Shown: positions 47,830-57,903, numbered from the stretch's first letter. The stretch: DNA of 64,000 bases from Candidatus Zixiibacteriota bacterium (GCA_024276275.1 JAJRXM010000023.1:18283-82282); one strand, 5' to 3'. Made by a program: numbers and translations. Notes: a model not told the origin generated them from the sequence alone.

Positions 47830-49677
47830 ATGAAAGGACCTGTGATGAGAATTAATTCTATCCCAAGAAAATTTACCTGCTTGCTGCTGATTGCAGCACT
47901 AACCCTTGTATTTGCGTTATCTTGCTCAAAAAAATCAATAAGCCCGACTGACAATCCTGTTAATCCTGATACTACGGGTCTTGATATCTCGGCATCAGTA
48001 ACAGTTTCTGTGGGGTCAAGTGGTGGGACACTGGAAACAACCGGTAGTGATAATGCCGTCTATCAGGTAGTCATTCCCCCTGGAGCCTTGCAAAGTGATG
48101 TTGAGGTTACTATAACTCCTTATATCAAGTCAAATGTTGCTGATAGTCTGGGTTTGATCGGCCGAGGAATCCAACTTTTACCTGAAGGAACCAAATTCGA
48201 CCAACCAGTGACTATCTATAATACTTTACCACAGGATGTAACAGTTCCACCTGTAGTTGCTTTATATCATATCTCCGGTAGTGATAGTCTTGGCTCACTT
48301 CTTCCAACAACAGTAAACGGACAAGTGTTGTCGGTATCAATTGACCATTTTTCATCAGTTTTACCTGTAGCACCGACTGAGTCACAACTTATAAATTATT
48401 TTAACGCACTGAGTCTCACGATCACAACCTTCGGCGTAGAAAACACTTTACAAGAAATATCTGCCTTAGTTGACGGTTACATTTTTGTTGATGCGAACAC
48501 GACAAATTATCCAGGAATTGTTCTGCAGAATCTATCGACTGAAATTCAGGGATATCTCATGACGCTTATCGCAAATGGAGTGAACTATTGTAACCAAGGC
48601 AATTGCATTGATGGTGCTCATTTACTCCAAAGGGTCGAAAGTTTGGCAATAGCCATGCACCTTCCTACTCAGTATACCAATGCCAAAGATGCTCGCATTG
48701 ATTGCCAGGGAATTGTTATTGACGCAAGATTAACATTTCCATCAAGTAATTGTACCTATCTACAGGGTGGAGAAATACTTCCGTTAAATGTAACAGTTTA
48801 TTCTCCTCTATCAGGTGGTACCGTTGCCAACGCCCAGATACAGGCTTGGGTCTCTGGAGGAGGAACATTAGGCTCCACAAGTGGAATAACTGACGCTCTG
48901 GGTAATTGGTCAACAACCTTTACTGCACCAACAACGATTAGCTCAGAAATAGAAATTCATGTCAGTGTCGTTGGGAGTTGTGACCCCAATTATGAAGTGG
49001 TTAAATATATCAATGGCTTTGAAACTATTCCAATTAATGGACCTGTTTTTGGATGGGGTGCTTTACCGTCAGATACAAGTATCGTATATAATGGATATTA
49101 TTCCTGTGGAGTTTATATTTGTGGGGGAGAAAATGATGAATGCGTTAGAGGTCGCTCTATAATTGATGCTAGTTGTAGTAACTCCGGTTTTTCGGTTCTG
49201 CCATCCATCTCTTTGGAAAGTTCAGCAGGCTTCGAATTCGGAGCAGGGGAAGCATATTCTACTTTCTCTTCGGCTTATAACGAAACAAATGCTGTTTATA
49301 CTCTCAATTTTACATCAAGTGCTAACGGCTGGGCTACAGGGTGGTATGAGTCTCTTTCTGGAGGAGGGCATTTAAATGGTGTTATTCTCTATAGAAAACC
49401 AAGTAATCAACCCTTTCCGGCAGGAGCTGTTCTGAAAGTAAATATCAACTGGGGTGGGTATATAGGATACTTGGTTATCCCGGGATATATCAATGCATAT
49501 TGGTCTTCAGGTCAACATCAGAACACAACCTTTGAAATTCCACTGACCGAAGGAGATACATATTATATCCTCCCTTTAGATATCCTGGGAAGCACGAGCA
49601 GCACTAGTCCGATGTCTGCCTGGGAAGGAAGTGGTTATGTGACGATGACCATAGAATGCTTAAACTGTGGACTGTAG
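47830..49677 (+). CDS. lipoprotein with ZU5-like and Ig-like domains
   Basis: 615 residues; a second ATG at 47845 has AAGGA at better spacing and may be the true start. Lipobox FALSC. Residues about 50-190 resemble the ZU5 fold (SSGGTLETTG, VVIPPGALQSDVEVTITPY). A Big/Ig-like domain (LPLNVTVYSPLSGGTV to about 390) follows, then a Cys- and Gly-rich C-terminal part ending IECLNCGL. Probably surface-exposed. No sorting tail. Confidence 0.8.
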   Translation: MKGPVMRINSIPRKFTCLLLIAALTLVFALSCSKKSISPTDNPVNPDTTGLDISASVTVSVGSSGGTLETTGSDNAVYQVVIPPGALQSDVEVTITPYIKSNVADSLGLIGRGIQLLPEGTKFDQPVTIYNTLPQDVTVPPVVALYHISGSDSLGSLLPTTVNGQVLSVSIDHFSSVLPVAPTESQLINYFNALSLTITTFGVENTLQEISALVDGYIFVDANTTNYPGIVLQNLSTEIQGYLMTLIANGVNYCNQGNCIDGAHLLQRVESLAIAMHLPTQYTNAKDARIDCQGIVIDARLTFPSSNCTYLQGGEILPLNVTVYSPLSGGTVANAQIQAWVSGGGTLGSTSGITDALGNWSTTFTAPTTISSEIEIHVSVVGSCDPNYEVVKYINGFETIPINGPVFGWGALPSDTSIVYNGYYSCGVYICGGENDECVRGRSIIDASCSNSGFSVLPSISLESSAGFEFGAGEAYSTFSSAYNETNAVYTLNFTSSANGWATGWYESLSGGGHLNGVILYRKPSNQPFPAGAVLKVNINWGGYIGYLVIPGYINAYWSSGQHQNTTFEIPLTEGDTYYILPLDILGSTSSTSPMSAWEGSGYVTMTIECLNCGL

Positions 49678-49714
49678 GTTTGATAAAAACAAAAGCATGG
49701 TGCCCCAACGCTTA

Positions 49715-49853
49715 GGGCTTATTGAAAAAGTCCTATTAGTCTTTCAAGTCCCTTCGACTCCACTCAGGGTGACTTGAAAGACAACAACTTATAATCTGTC
49801 ATACTAGCGGAGTCGAAGTATGTTCTAATAGAAGAGGTTTATCAACAAGCCCC
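49715..49853. repeat. MITE-like repeat, copy D (most complete)
   Basis: Starts GGGCTTATTGAAAAAG and ends ATCAACAAGCCCC, so the ends are inverted repeats; CTATTAG/CTAATAG lie next inside. Within are CTTTCAAGTC...GACTTGAAAG and CATACT...AGTATG stems. Read on the minus strand, it aligns with copy A over most of the core. About 139 bases and no ORF: a typical miniature inverted-repeat element. Confidence 0.75.
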
Positions 49854-49962
49854 TTACGTTGTGTTATAGTAATTGAGAATCAACAATACGATAAATCGTC
49901 AAGATAAGTATTGCATCAATTGTAGTAACAAAGTATTTTATTTGTAAACAAGGAGGTGTTAC

Positions 49963-50679
49963 ATGCCCTCTTCTATTGATTCCATCATTGACAGACAACT
50001 TCGTAAATGGGAACTGGAACAGTCCCTACTATCTACCGATCAAGATGCTGTTCAGATAGTACCGCCTATAATTACGATTAGCAGACAAAAAGGAAGCCGC
50101 GGTTCCTATTTCGCCTCTCGACTCTCAGAACGTCTGGGCTACACTCGACTACACAGAAAAGTTATCGACCGTATTTCTCTTTCATCAGGATATAGAAAAC
50201 GGATAGTTGAATCATTGGATGCCCGTTTTCGGTCTAAAGTCGAACTGATGGTTGAAGCATTTGTAACAGGACAGTCAATTGATTATTCAGATTATTTCAG
50301 ACACTTATATCAGACTGTTCTCTCAATGTCACAGCTCGGAGGAGTTATACTGATTGGACGGGGTGGCAATTTTATATTAGGACGTAAAAACGGTTTTCAT
50401 ATACGATTTATTTCGCCAAAGAAAAAGCGGATACAAAACCTTATTAATTACAAATTTATTTCAAAAGATGAGGCGATAGAAGAAATCGAAACCTCTGATA
50501 AATTACGGTCAGAATTTACCAGAAAACTTTTTGATGAAGATATTAATGACCCGAAACATTACGACTTAGTTATTAATGCTGAATATATAGATGTAGAAGA
50601 ACTTTTAGAAGTTGCTATAAAAGCGATGTTTGGAAAATTCGATAAATTAGAACATCTTGACAGCGAACAAAACTGTTAA
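49963..50679 (+). CDS. cytidylate kinase-like family protein
   Basis: 238 residues. ITISRQKGSRGSYFASRLSERL (core ISRQKGSRGS) is the altered P-loop of the cytidylate kinase-like family, followed by LHRKVIDRIS; GGVILIGRGGNFIL lies at about 125-138. Substrate unknown; the family is distinct from Cmk proper. AGGAGG precedes the ATG. Convergent with pheA, overlapping it by four bases. Confidence 0.85.
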   Translation: MPSSIDSIIDRQLRKWELEQSLLSTDQDAVQIVPPIITISRQKGSRGSYFASRLSERLGYTRLHRKVIDRISLSSGYRKRIVESLDARFRSKVELMVEAFVTGQSIDYSDYFRHLYQTVLSMSQLGGVILIGRGGNFILGRKNGFHIRFISPKKKRIQNLINYKFISKDEAIEEIETSDKLRSEFTRKLFDEDINDPKHYDLVINAEYIDVEELLEVAIKAMFGKFDKLEHLDSEQNC

Positions 50680-51509
50680 GATTTATCTCTGCTCATATGA
50701 TATGAACCTAAAATTTTTATAAAATGTGTTATCTCGCCTAAGTGGTCTAAAGCCTTTTTAACTCTTTCCTCCGTCACAGTTCCCTCAATATCTACATAGA
50801 AATGATATTGCCATGCTTTTTTACGAAGCGGTCGTGATTCTATTTTGGAAAGATCTATTTCCCTGAGAGCAAAGACCGAAAGAGCCTTATACAAAACACC
50901 TGGTTCATTTTTCATTGAAAAAACTATTGATGTTTTTGCTTTCCCCTTAAACGGTTTATCTTTTTTAGATAAGAGTAAAAAGCGGGTGAAATTTGTATTT
51001 TCATCTTCAATAGATTTTCTGATTATTTGCATCTTATATGTTTCGGCAGCATACGGACTTGCTATAGCGGCAGCATTTGTCAGGCCACTTTCTGAAAGCA
51101 TTTTAACAGCTCCGGCAGTATCATAATATGAAATCGGAGCAATTGTTTGGTGTCTGTTGAAAAAATCTCGGCATTGATCTAATGCGGCAGGATGTGAAAA
51201 GACTCTTTGTATTTTCGACAACGGTACTTTTTTCAAGGCTATCAAACAATGATTTATGCGAAGATATGTCTCGCCAATAACTTTTAAATTACGTTCAAGC
51301 AGTAAATCATAGTTTTTATGAATCGAACCGATGAGAGAGTTTTCTATCGGAATGATTCCATATTTTACTTTTCCTTTTTCTACCGCATCAAAAAGTAATT
51401 CAGAAGAATCATATGCGGTCGGAATTACATTTTTCCCTAAAAACTTTTTTGTGGCTACTTCGGAAAATGCTCCCCGTTCACCTTGAAATGCTGCTTTAAT
51501 TTTCGCCAT
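50676..51509 (-). CDS. pheA: prephenate dehydratase
   Basis: 277 residues from ATG 51509, the usual length; a longer frame to 51584 would overlap the upstream gene and add 25 unlike residues. KAAFQGERGAFSE at the start, GIIPIENSLIGSI and the catalytic NFTRFLLLS region (T-R-F) mark the dehydratase. The ACT domain (SIVFSMKNEPGVLYKAL, ESRPLRKKAWQYHFYVD) binds phenylalanine. Converts prephenate to phenylpyruvate. Confidence 0.95.
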   Translation of the reverse strand: MAKIKAAFQGERGAFSEVATKKFLGKNVIPTAYDSSELLFDAVEKGKVKYGIIPIENSLIGSIHKNYDLLLERNLKVIGETYLRINHCLIALKKVPLSKIQRVFSHPAALDQCRDFFNRHQTIAPISYYDTAGAVKMLSESGLTNAAAIASPYAAETYKMQIIRKSIEDENTNFTRFLLLSKKDKPFKGKAKTSIVFSMKNEPGVLYKALSVFALREIDLSKIESRPLRKKAWQYHFYVDIEGTVTEERVKKALDHLGEITHFIKILGSYHMSRDKS

Positions 51510-51547
51510 ACAATTTATATCGACAAACCATATCTTTTCTCTATACT

Positions 51548-51928
51548 TTAATACTGCCCTGTTTGGAGCATTACCAAAGTACATGCTTCAATAATTTCAA
51601 TGCCGACATCTTGCAACTTTTGAGCTAACTCTCTGTTCTCTGAACCGGGGTTAAAAATAACCCTGCGAGGTTTTAATGCTACAATATTATCAAACTCCGC
51701 ATCAGATACCTTTGCATTGACATACATAGTCAAAGTGTCAACATCAACACTAATATCTGTAAGCGATTTTAAACCATCTATTCCGTCAACGGAATGTCCT
51801 TTTGGATGGACCGGGATAGGTTTGAAACCATGTTCTTTTAACATGCGAACAGCTTTAAATGAATAACGTTCTTCATTCGGAGATGCCCCTAATACGGCGG
51901 CATAAGAACCTGAATCTGCTTTTATCAT
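51548..51928 (-). CDS. CoA-binding domain protein (YccU-like)
   Basis: 126 residues: a single Rossmann-like CoA-binding domain (AAVLGASPNEERYSFKAVRML, abridged core VLGASPNEERYS; later FNPGSENRELAQ and IEACTLVML). The fold binds CoA or a nucleotide; function of these stand-alone domains is unknown. Likely co-transcribed with pheA, 38 bases downstream. Confidence 0.88.
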   Translation of the reverse strand: MIKADSGSYAAVLGASPNEERYSFKAVRMLKEHGFKPIPVHPKGHSVDGIDGLKSLTDISVDVDTLTMYVNAKVSDAEFDNIVALKPRRVIFNPGSENRELAQKLQDVGIEIIEACTLVMLQTGQY

Positions 51929-51982
51929 AATAACATTCTCTTTTCTTTCTTTTTCTTAGTAACAAATTAAACATTCATGAGT

Positions 51983-53146
51983 TCAAAATAATTTCAGTAT
52001 TGATTCAATCAAATATAAAAAAGTTGAATTCCAAATTTCTACTGTCGCAAATGCTGTATTGACCTGCGGAACAAGAAGATTTAAACCTAAGAACCAAAAT
52101 TGATATTTACGAAGATACGCATATTCACTTTCGTAAAACCATTTAAGAGAAATGATTATAACCATAAATGATTGGGTAAACATACGGGTTGTATCACCCG
52201 CTAAAAACAACTGTAGGTAACAACAAAAGATTATGAGAAATATCTCAAATATCGCTTTGATATTTTTAGACTTATATTGACTGTAGACATACATAATCGG
52301 CAATATCCAAAAAAGTTTGAACACCGAAAACAGTCCGATACCATGATTGGCTATTGTACTGCGGATTACTTTAAACGGGTCTGACAATAAAGGTTTTAAA
52401 TAATATGTAGAAGTATACAGCACATCCTGTTGAGATAGTACCCACTCCCGATAGAAATAATATAGTATTAATGAAATGGAAAAACCGATTATTATATCTA
52501 AAAGAATAGTTTTTTTATTTTCACTCTTCTCCCAACTTATAAACATGAACCAAGGTATTAAAAATGCTATCTACTCCCTGTTTAACAAACCCAAGAAGAA
52601 TAAAAGATAAAACAAGGGTCTTTTCTTTTGGTATCTCCACATCAAAAAGATAATCAGATATGTCAGAATATCACAATAGCCGCCGTTATGTAATGTCGAT
52701 AAAATTACCATCGAAAAAGTAATTAAAAATGCAGCAAAAAGACCATCGCTTGGGAATTTAGATATTGAACGAAAATACCTGTAAATAACACCAATCATTA
52801 TTATCGAGATTAGAATATTTGTTATAATAATACCCTCACCCCTTAAGCCACAGATATAGCTGATAAACGGAGTTAGTATTCGAAATGATGCAGGGTTCTT
52901 AGAATCAAACAAAAACGGATTGTTTGCTAAGTCTCTATAATGAACACCAAGATGGTGGGTACTGATTGACGGCAAACAATATAGTGCTGCTAGAAACATT
53001 AAACCGAATTAAACCCAAAGAATCCATTTGGTATAATTTTTTTCTTCTTTTTCAAGAATATATCGGTCAAGATATTCAGGAGATAACAAATGTTGTCTTT
53101 TTAAAAAATAGACAAAGATAAAAATAATTATGAGACCGTCTATCAT
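51983..53146 (-). pseudogene. polytopic membrane protein with two in-frame stops
   Basis: One reading frame runs from ATG 53146 to 51983 and is closed by TAA at 53009-53011 (between WILWV and FGLMFL) and by TAG at 52571-52573 (between LLNRE and IAFLIPWFMF). Hydrophobic helices continue across both stops with no shift of frame. The pieces together make about 387 codons with eight or more helices. LLNRE plus the first loop (HHLGVHYRDLANNPFLF) suggest a GT-C-like or EpsG-like membrane protein. Either nonsense-mutated or sequence errors; two stops of different type favour real decay. Confidence 0.7.
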
Positions 53147-53183
53147 ACTAGCAATTTTTCTATAATATTGAATCTATTTTTCA

Positions 53184-53915
53184 TTACTCATTATTCTTTT
53201 TATTAATCATTCTTTTAATTTCAGCTTCACCGAGTGGTTCTTTGTTTTTTATTTTAAAACTATCAGACATCTCTTTGGCAAAATCCCTTTGCAACCGAGA
53301 ATTTATTATAGCAGTAACCAGCATAGCAATAACAGCACCGATTGAAGCCAGCCCCATATCTTTGTGAGCATCCCAAATATCACCCTGCGTTCCCAAATAT
53401 GCTACTCCTAAATCTCCCGCAAAAACCTCAACCGCAGCCCATTCAAACAATTCAAAAAGCATCGAGGATGACATTGTAACATCAAGTGGTAAAAAGTATC
53501 CCCAAAAGCCTGAAACATTGGCAACACGGTGAAACATCTCCCTAATCGGATAGGCTAAAAACAGCCCATAAGAAAAATGAACCAAGCGGTCAAAATGGTT
53601 TCGTTCCCATCCAAAGAATGAATTAAAAGACCGTCCGAACAAAGACTCAAACCATTGGTCATACGGTACATTGGCATAAGTATAATGCGAACCGACTTCA
53701 TGCAGACAAAGAAACAAAAATATCAGGGTATATGAAATTTTAGAAAGGGGTAATTTTTTAGAGCTAAAAATCAACACCGGAATAATAATCAGCACCAGCA
53801 GATTTTCAATCATCCAATCATGTCTATCTATCGGATTTATAGCAAGAGCAAGAAAAATAACAGCAAATATAATCCCAAGCTTTAATGCATATTTTTGATA
53901 TGTCGATAGGTTCAT
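53184..53915 (-). CDS. DUF2238 (YjdF-like) membrane protein
   Basis: 243 residues, about six helices. HEVGSHYTYANVPYDQW and NHFDRLVHFSYGL contain the conserved His/Asp residues of the DUF2238/YjdF family, and AYLGTQGDIWDAHKDM lies further on. Function unknown. ATG at 53915. Confidence 0.88.
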   Translation of the reverse strand: MNLSTYQKYALKLGIIFAVIFLALAINPIDRHDWMIENLLVLIIIPVLIFSSKKLPLSKISYTLIFLFLCLHEVGSHYTYANVPYDQWFESLFGRSFNSFFGWERNHFDRLVHFSYGLFLAYPIREMFHRVANVSGFWGYFLPLDVTMSSSMLFELFEWAAVEVFAGDLGVAYLGTQGDIWDAHKDMGLASIGAVIAMLVTAIINSRLQRDFAKEMSDSFKIKNKEPLGEAEIKRMINKKNNE

Positions 53916-54012
53916 GAATATCCTTCATTTCTAAATTAGAAAGAACATATTGATATAAAGCTACATGAAACTAAATATGAATGTGATAATGCATAGAAGC
54001 AATTAAAATAAT

Positions 54013-54768
54013 CTACCCTAAAACAGGCAATATGTTGTTTGGGTCAAATTTGGCTTTTATTTTTTGGGTATAAAAAGCATCATTCGATTTGTTGCTACTA
54101 TCAAGTGAATGGACAAGATTTTCGCGACTCATTTTCTGCATCGTAATAGCTTGGTATTCTTCGGAGCCTTCGGTCGGCATAACACGAAAAGTCGCAGAAA
54201 TAACCATTCCTAATAGCCCCCAACTTCCACAAAATACTTTCACAATATCATACCCCGAAACAGATTTAAAGGATACTGATCCCGGTTCTATAATATCACC
54301 CTCAGGTGTTACTATCTCAGCTTTTATAAAATACTTTTTCAGAGGCAGTTCATGAGTTTCATACATAGAATTTAACCCCCCGGCAACAGCTCCTCCTACA
54401 GAGCCGACATACGGAAGTGAAGCATGTGGAATCCAAAGTTTTGACTCTTGTAATATTCTGTTAATTTCAGAAAGAGGAAATCCTGCACCTATCTTAATAT
54501 AATAATCATCCGCGACAACTTCTACATGTTGATTCAATCTGTCAGTTTTCACAACAATAATATTATTATATTTTTCCCCTTCTGGTACAACATTATTTCC
54601 GAACCCTGCTATAAATAGCTGTCGGTTATTTCTATCGGCTATTTTCAAAAGAGATGCTGCTTCACCGGCATTTTCAGGATGAAAAGTCGGCAGTCCTTTT
54701 TGATAAGTCAGACGATCATCGGGAAATTCCGATTTAATTTCAGCAATACATATATCAATTGAGCTCAT
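54013..54768 (-). CDS. FAD-binding (PCMH/GlcE-like) oxidoreductase, short form
   Basis: 251 residues from ATG 54768. FAD-binding PCMH domain: FHPENAGEAASLL, GFGNNVVPEG, IGAGFPLSEINRIL and SVGGAVAGGLNS. The family-typical C-terminal KAKFDPNNILPVLG is present, but the oxidase C-terminal domain is missing, as in GlcE-type subunits of glycolate oxidase. No GlcD partner is adjacent, so the substrate is unknown. Confidence 0.82.
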   Translation of the reverse strand: MSSIDICIAEIKSEFPDDRLTYQKGLPTFHPENAGEAASLLKIADRNNRQLFIAGFGNNVVPEGEKYNNIIVVKTDRLNQHVEVVADDYYIKIGAGFPLSEINRILQESKLWIPHASLPYVGSVGGAVAGGLNSMYETHELPLKKYFIKAEIVTPEGDIIEPGSVSFKSVSGYDIVKVFCGSWGLLGMVISATFRVMPTEGSEEYQAITMQKMSRENLVHSLDSSNKSNDAFYTQKIKAKFDPNNILPVLG

Positions 54769-54833
54769 GAAGATAAAATATATATTTATCGGCAACTGTC
54801 AACTTCAGAAACCAATTATTCTAAAAAAAGAAT

Positions 54834-54867
54834 AAAAAAAACCGCTGAACTGTCAGCGGTTTTTTTC
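54834..54867. terminator. bidirectional intrinsic terminator after rplY
   Basis: ACCGCTGA (54841-54848) and TCAGCGGT (54853-54860) form an 8-bp stem with A7 before and T7 after, so it works on both strands. It ends the minus-strand prs-rplY transcript. Confidence 0.92.
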
Positions 54868-54885
54868 TATTTACAAAGAGAAATT

Positions 54886-55560
54886 TTACTTATCGTCTTT
54901 TTTCTCATCAGAACCTGCATCGGCAGGAGCATCAGCACCTTCGGCACCTTCAGCAGTATCAATATCACCATCTTCTTCATCTTCTTCAGAAGTTTCTTCT
55001 TCAACAACAACAGATGGAGCAGCACAAACAACGACTGTACGTCTTTCTTCAGCAAGAATCGTTACATTTGCGATAGAGATATCACGAATATGAATTGAAT
55101 CACCAACATTAAGTTCGGATACATCAACTTCGATGACTTCAATAATGTCTTTCGGAAGACATGAAATTTCAATTTCACGCATAGCAGATTGGACAATACC
55201 GCCGTCAACTTTAACACCGATAGCTTCACCTACCAATGAAATAGGTACTGACAATTTAATCGGTTTAGTCATACTGATAGCGTGGAAATCCAGATGAGTT
55301 ACTTTCAAAGTAATAGGGTCGCGATGAATATCCCGAATCAGCACTTTGTTTGTTTTGCCATCGACTTGTAAGTCAAAAATAGCATTAAAGGATGCATCTT
55401 TTACTGCCTGACGCATAACTTTTTCAGATACTTCAATCGGAAACGAATCAATCTCAGGTCCGTATACAACAGCAGGGATATTACCTGCCATCCGACTTTG
55501 ACGTGCAGAGCCTTTACCGGTAGTTTTCCGTAAGGATGCTTCTAGAGTTACTTCTTTCAT
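54886..55560 (-). CDS. rplY: 50S ribosomal protein L25 (general stress protein Ctc)
   Basis: 224 residues, the long Ctc form. The N-terminal L25 domain (RKTTGKGSARQSRMAGNIPAVVYG) binds 5S rRNA; the TL5-like C-terminal domain follows from about 95. The last 40 residues are almost all Glu, Asp, Ala and Gly, a low-complexity acidic tail. Downstream of prs by 41 bases. Confidence 0.95.
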   Translation of the reverse strand: MKEVTLEASLRKTTGKGSARQSRMAGNIPAVVYGPEIDSFPIEVSEKVMRQAVKDASFNAIFDLQVDGKTNKVLIRDIHRDPITLKVTHLDFHAISMTKPIKLSVPISLVGEAIGVKVDGGIVQSAMREIEISCLPKDIIEVIEVDVSELNVGDSIHIRDISIANVTILAEERRTVVVCAAPSVVVEEETSEEDEEDGDIDTAEGAEGADAPADAGSDEKKDDK

Positions 55561-55601
55561 TTTTGGTTTTAAACCTCCAAAATATATTTTATCATTATTT
55601 T

Positions 55602-56558
55602 CTACGTTACCGGATAATCTTCAAAAAGTGAAGAAACCGATTCTTCATCAAAAATTCTTGTTATCGCTTTTCCTATTAAATCAGAACAGGTAAGAATTTC
55701 AAATTTATCTGTTAATGTATGTTTACTTTGGTCAATCGAATCGGAAATAATCATTTTTTTAATTGCAGATTTTTCTATTTTTTCAATTGCCTGCCCTGAA
55801 AGAACTCCATGGGTACAAGCAGCATAAATATCTTTTGCACCATTTTCTTTTACAAATTGAGCAGCACCGCATAATGATCCGCCGGTATCAACCATATCAT
55901 CACGAATTAAAACATTACAGCCTTTCACATCGCCGATAATATTCATTACTTTGGCAACATTAGCTTCGGGGCGACGTTTGTCAACAATCGCCAAACCGGC
56001 ACCCAGCCTGTTGGCAGTTGCTCTGGCAAGTTTAATAGAACCGACATCAGGAGAGACAACTACTAAATTATCTAATTTTAAGTCAGATATATATCGATTA
56101 AAAACAATTGATGAATACAAATGGTCATGAGGTAAATCAAAAAATCCTTGAATTTGTGATGCGTGTAAATCCATAGTTATAATTCTATCAGCTCCGGCAG
56201 TTGTCAATAAATTAGCAACTAACTTCGCGGTAATTGAAACACGAGGCCTATCTTTTCTGTCTGCCCGAGCATATCCATAGTATGGAATTACTGCGGTAAT
56301 ACGCATTGCTGATGCACGACGTGATGCTTCAATCAACATCAAGAGTTCCATAAGATTATCAGCCGGTGGATTAGTCGGTTGAATTATAAATAAATCAGCA
56401 CCACGGATATTTTCATTGATTTGTACAAACACTTCTCCATCAGAAAAGCGTCTAACTGTACAATCAGTTAATTTGCAATTCATATAACGGGCAATTTTTT
56501 CAGCTAATGCTGAATTTGAAGTACCGGTAATAATTTGAATATGGTCCCGAACAATCAT
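55602..56558 (-). CDS. prs: ribose-phosphate pyrophosphokinase
   Basis: 318 residues. Makes PRPP for nucleotide, His and Trp synthesis. FSDGEVFVQINENIRG, the flexible loop YYGYARADRKDRPRVSIT (abridged) and the PRPP-binding VLIRDDMVDTGGSL (DDMVDTGG) are all present. Same operon as rplY. Confidence 0.97.
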   Translation of the reverse strand: MIVRDHIQIITGTSNSALAEKIARYMNCKLTDCTVRRFSDGEVFVQINENIRGADLFIIQPTNPPADNLMELLMLIEASRRASAMRITAVIPYYGYARADRKDRPRVSITAKLVANLLTTAGADRIITMDLHASQIQGFFDLPHDHLYSSIVFNRYISDLKLDNLVVVSPDVGSIKLARATANRLGAGLAIVDKRRPEANVAKVMNIIGDVKGCNVLIRDDMVDTGGSLCGAAQFVKENGAKDIYAACTHGVLSGQAIEKIEKSAIKKMIISDSIDQSKHTLTDKFEILTCSDLIGKAITRIFDEESVSSLFEDYPVT

Positions 56559-56635
56559 TAAAAATACCTATGACATTGAAACCTGATTTAAGCAAAAACA
56601 ATCTTTAGCTCAAAGCAGGTTTATCATTCTTTATA

Positions 56636-56707
56636 CTGGGGCGGCAGGATTCGAACCTACGAATGCTAGCGTCAAAGGCTAGTGTCTTACCGCTTGACGA
56701 CGCCCCA
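56636..56707 (-). tRNA. tRNA-Gln (anticodon TTG)
   Basis: Minus strand; acceptor TGGGGCG pairs with CGCCCCA, discriminator G. The anticodon stem CTAGC/GCTAG encloses a loop giving TTG (reads CAA). GGTTCGAATCC T-arm is present. CCA is not encoded. It lies between spoVG and prs. Confidence 0.96.
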
Positions 56708-56712
56708 ATAAT

Positions 56713-56994
56713 TTACGCATCGTTACTTTCTGTCAACTGAGCTTTCAACTCAGCCTCATACGCTTCCAGAACTTTCATTTCAATTATTTGCCTCATATCC
56801 TTACTTACAGGATGGGCAATGTCCTGGTAGGTTCCGTCAGGTCGTTTTCGACTTGGCATAGAAACAAAAAAGCCGTTGTTTCCTTGAATGATTTTCATTC
56901 CTCTAACAACAAATGCCTCGTCGAACGTTACATTGGCAAAACCTTTAAGCCGCTCCTCATCACGAAGGGTGACCCTAATTTCTGTTATCTCCAC
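56713..56994 (-). CDS. spoVG: SpoVG-family regulator
   Basis: 93 residues: EITEIRVTLRDEERLKGFANVTFDE-type start and GFFVSMPSRKRPDG (about 44-57) are the conserved strands and basic loop of SpoVG, a small site-specific DNA/RNA-binding protein. GGAGGAGCC precedes the ATG. Ends six bases before tRNA-Gln and follows ispE. Confidence 0.96.
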   Translation of the reverse strand: MEITEIRVTLRDEERLKGFANVTFDEAFVVRGMKIIQGNNGFFVSMPSRKRPDGTYQDIAHPVSKDMRQIIEMKVLEAYEAELKAQLTESNDA

Positions 56995-57012
56995 GGCTCC
57001 TCCCGGTTTAGA

Positions 57013-57903
57013 TTAACAGTACTCTGTAAGTCGTATCGGTTTCACAAAAAATATATTCCAATCCGAATTACTCATATTTAAATCTTCCTTATTGTCAGGT
57101 AACTTATTAAAAATACCAAACACACAAGGGCCCGAACCGCTCATTCGTACCAAGACGGCTCCAGCCAGTAAAAGTCCATCTTTAATCTTCCGAATTTCCG
57201 GGTAAGACAAAAGATGGACTTCCTCAAAATCATTACCAGCTCCATTCAAAGACGTAATATACCTATCTACCGTCCGGCACGAGCCTAACTTAAACGGATT
57301 CTTCTGTTTTGTCAAGTCTCTTTTCAAAGCTGAATAACTTTCTGCTGTCGATATTGACAACTTTGGTTTCACAATAACTAACTCATAATCAAGAGGATAC
57401 GATGTATCTTCTATTATCTCACCCTGCCCGGTCACAAGAGCCTGTCCCGATGAGAAGAAAAATGGTAAATCAGACCCAATATGCAGCCCGCAACCGGCCA
57501 TGCCTTCAGGAGTCAACTCTAAATCAAACAGCAGGTTACATGCCAATATAGTTGCCGCGGCATCTGATGATCCGCCTGCGAGACCGGCGGCTATCGGTAT
57601 CTCTTTGCTTAAAACAACATGTAAGCCTTTGGTCAGCTGAAACTTATCACGCATAAAGTTATACGCTTTTACAATCAAATTGTTGTCATCTATCGGTAAT
57701 AATTCGTCTCCGGGAATCTCTAATGTTAACCTCGGTTGAGTCAGAACTTTAAAATGTAGTTTGTCAAATAGAGAAATAGCCTGAAAAAGAGAATTTATAT
57801 TATGGAATCCATCAGCACGTTTATTGAGTACTTCCAAAAATAGATTAATTTTAGCCGGAGTTTCTATAACTATTTCATCACTGGTGATTTTCTTCACAAA
57901 CAT
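57013..57903 (-). CDS. ispE: 4-diphosphocytidyl-2-C-methyl-D-erythritol kinase
   Basis: 296 residues, GHMP kinase. ETPAKINLFLEVLNKRADGFH near the N-terminus (core PAKINLFLEV), the ATP loop PIAAGLAGGSSDAA and VRMSGSGPCVFG near the C-terminus are intact. Fourth step of the MEP isoprenoid pathway. It precedes spoVG by 18 bases. Confidence 0.96.
   Translation of the reverse strand: MFVKKITSDEIVIETPAKINLFLEVLNKRADGFHNINSLFQAISLFDKLHFKVLTQPRLTLEIPGDELLPIDDNNLIVKAYNFMRDKFQLTKGLHVVLSKEIPIAAGLAGGSSDAAATILACNLLFDLELTPEGMAGCGLHIGSDLPFFFSSGQALVTGQGEIIEDTSYPLDYELVIVKPKLSISTAESYSALKRDLTKQKNPFKLGSCRTVDRYITSLNGAGNDFEEVHLLSYPEIRKIKDGLLLAGAVLVRMSGSGPCVFGIFNKLPDNKEDLNMSNSDWNIFFVKPIRLTEYC

Noticed and set aside
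35940..53011. A changed genetic code in which TAA or TAG is read as an amino acid.
   Set aside because: Both codons end many normal genes in the window (for example groEL ends TAG, acnA ends TAG and groES ends TAA).
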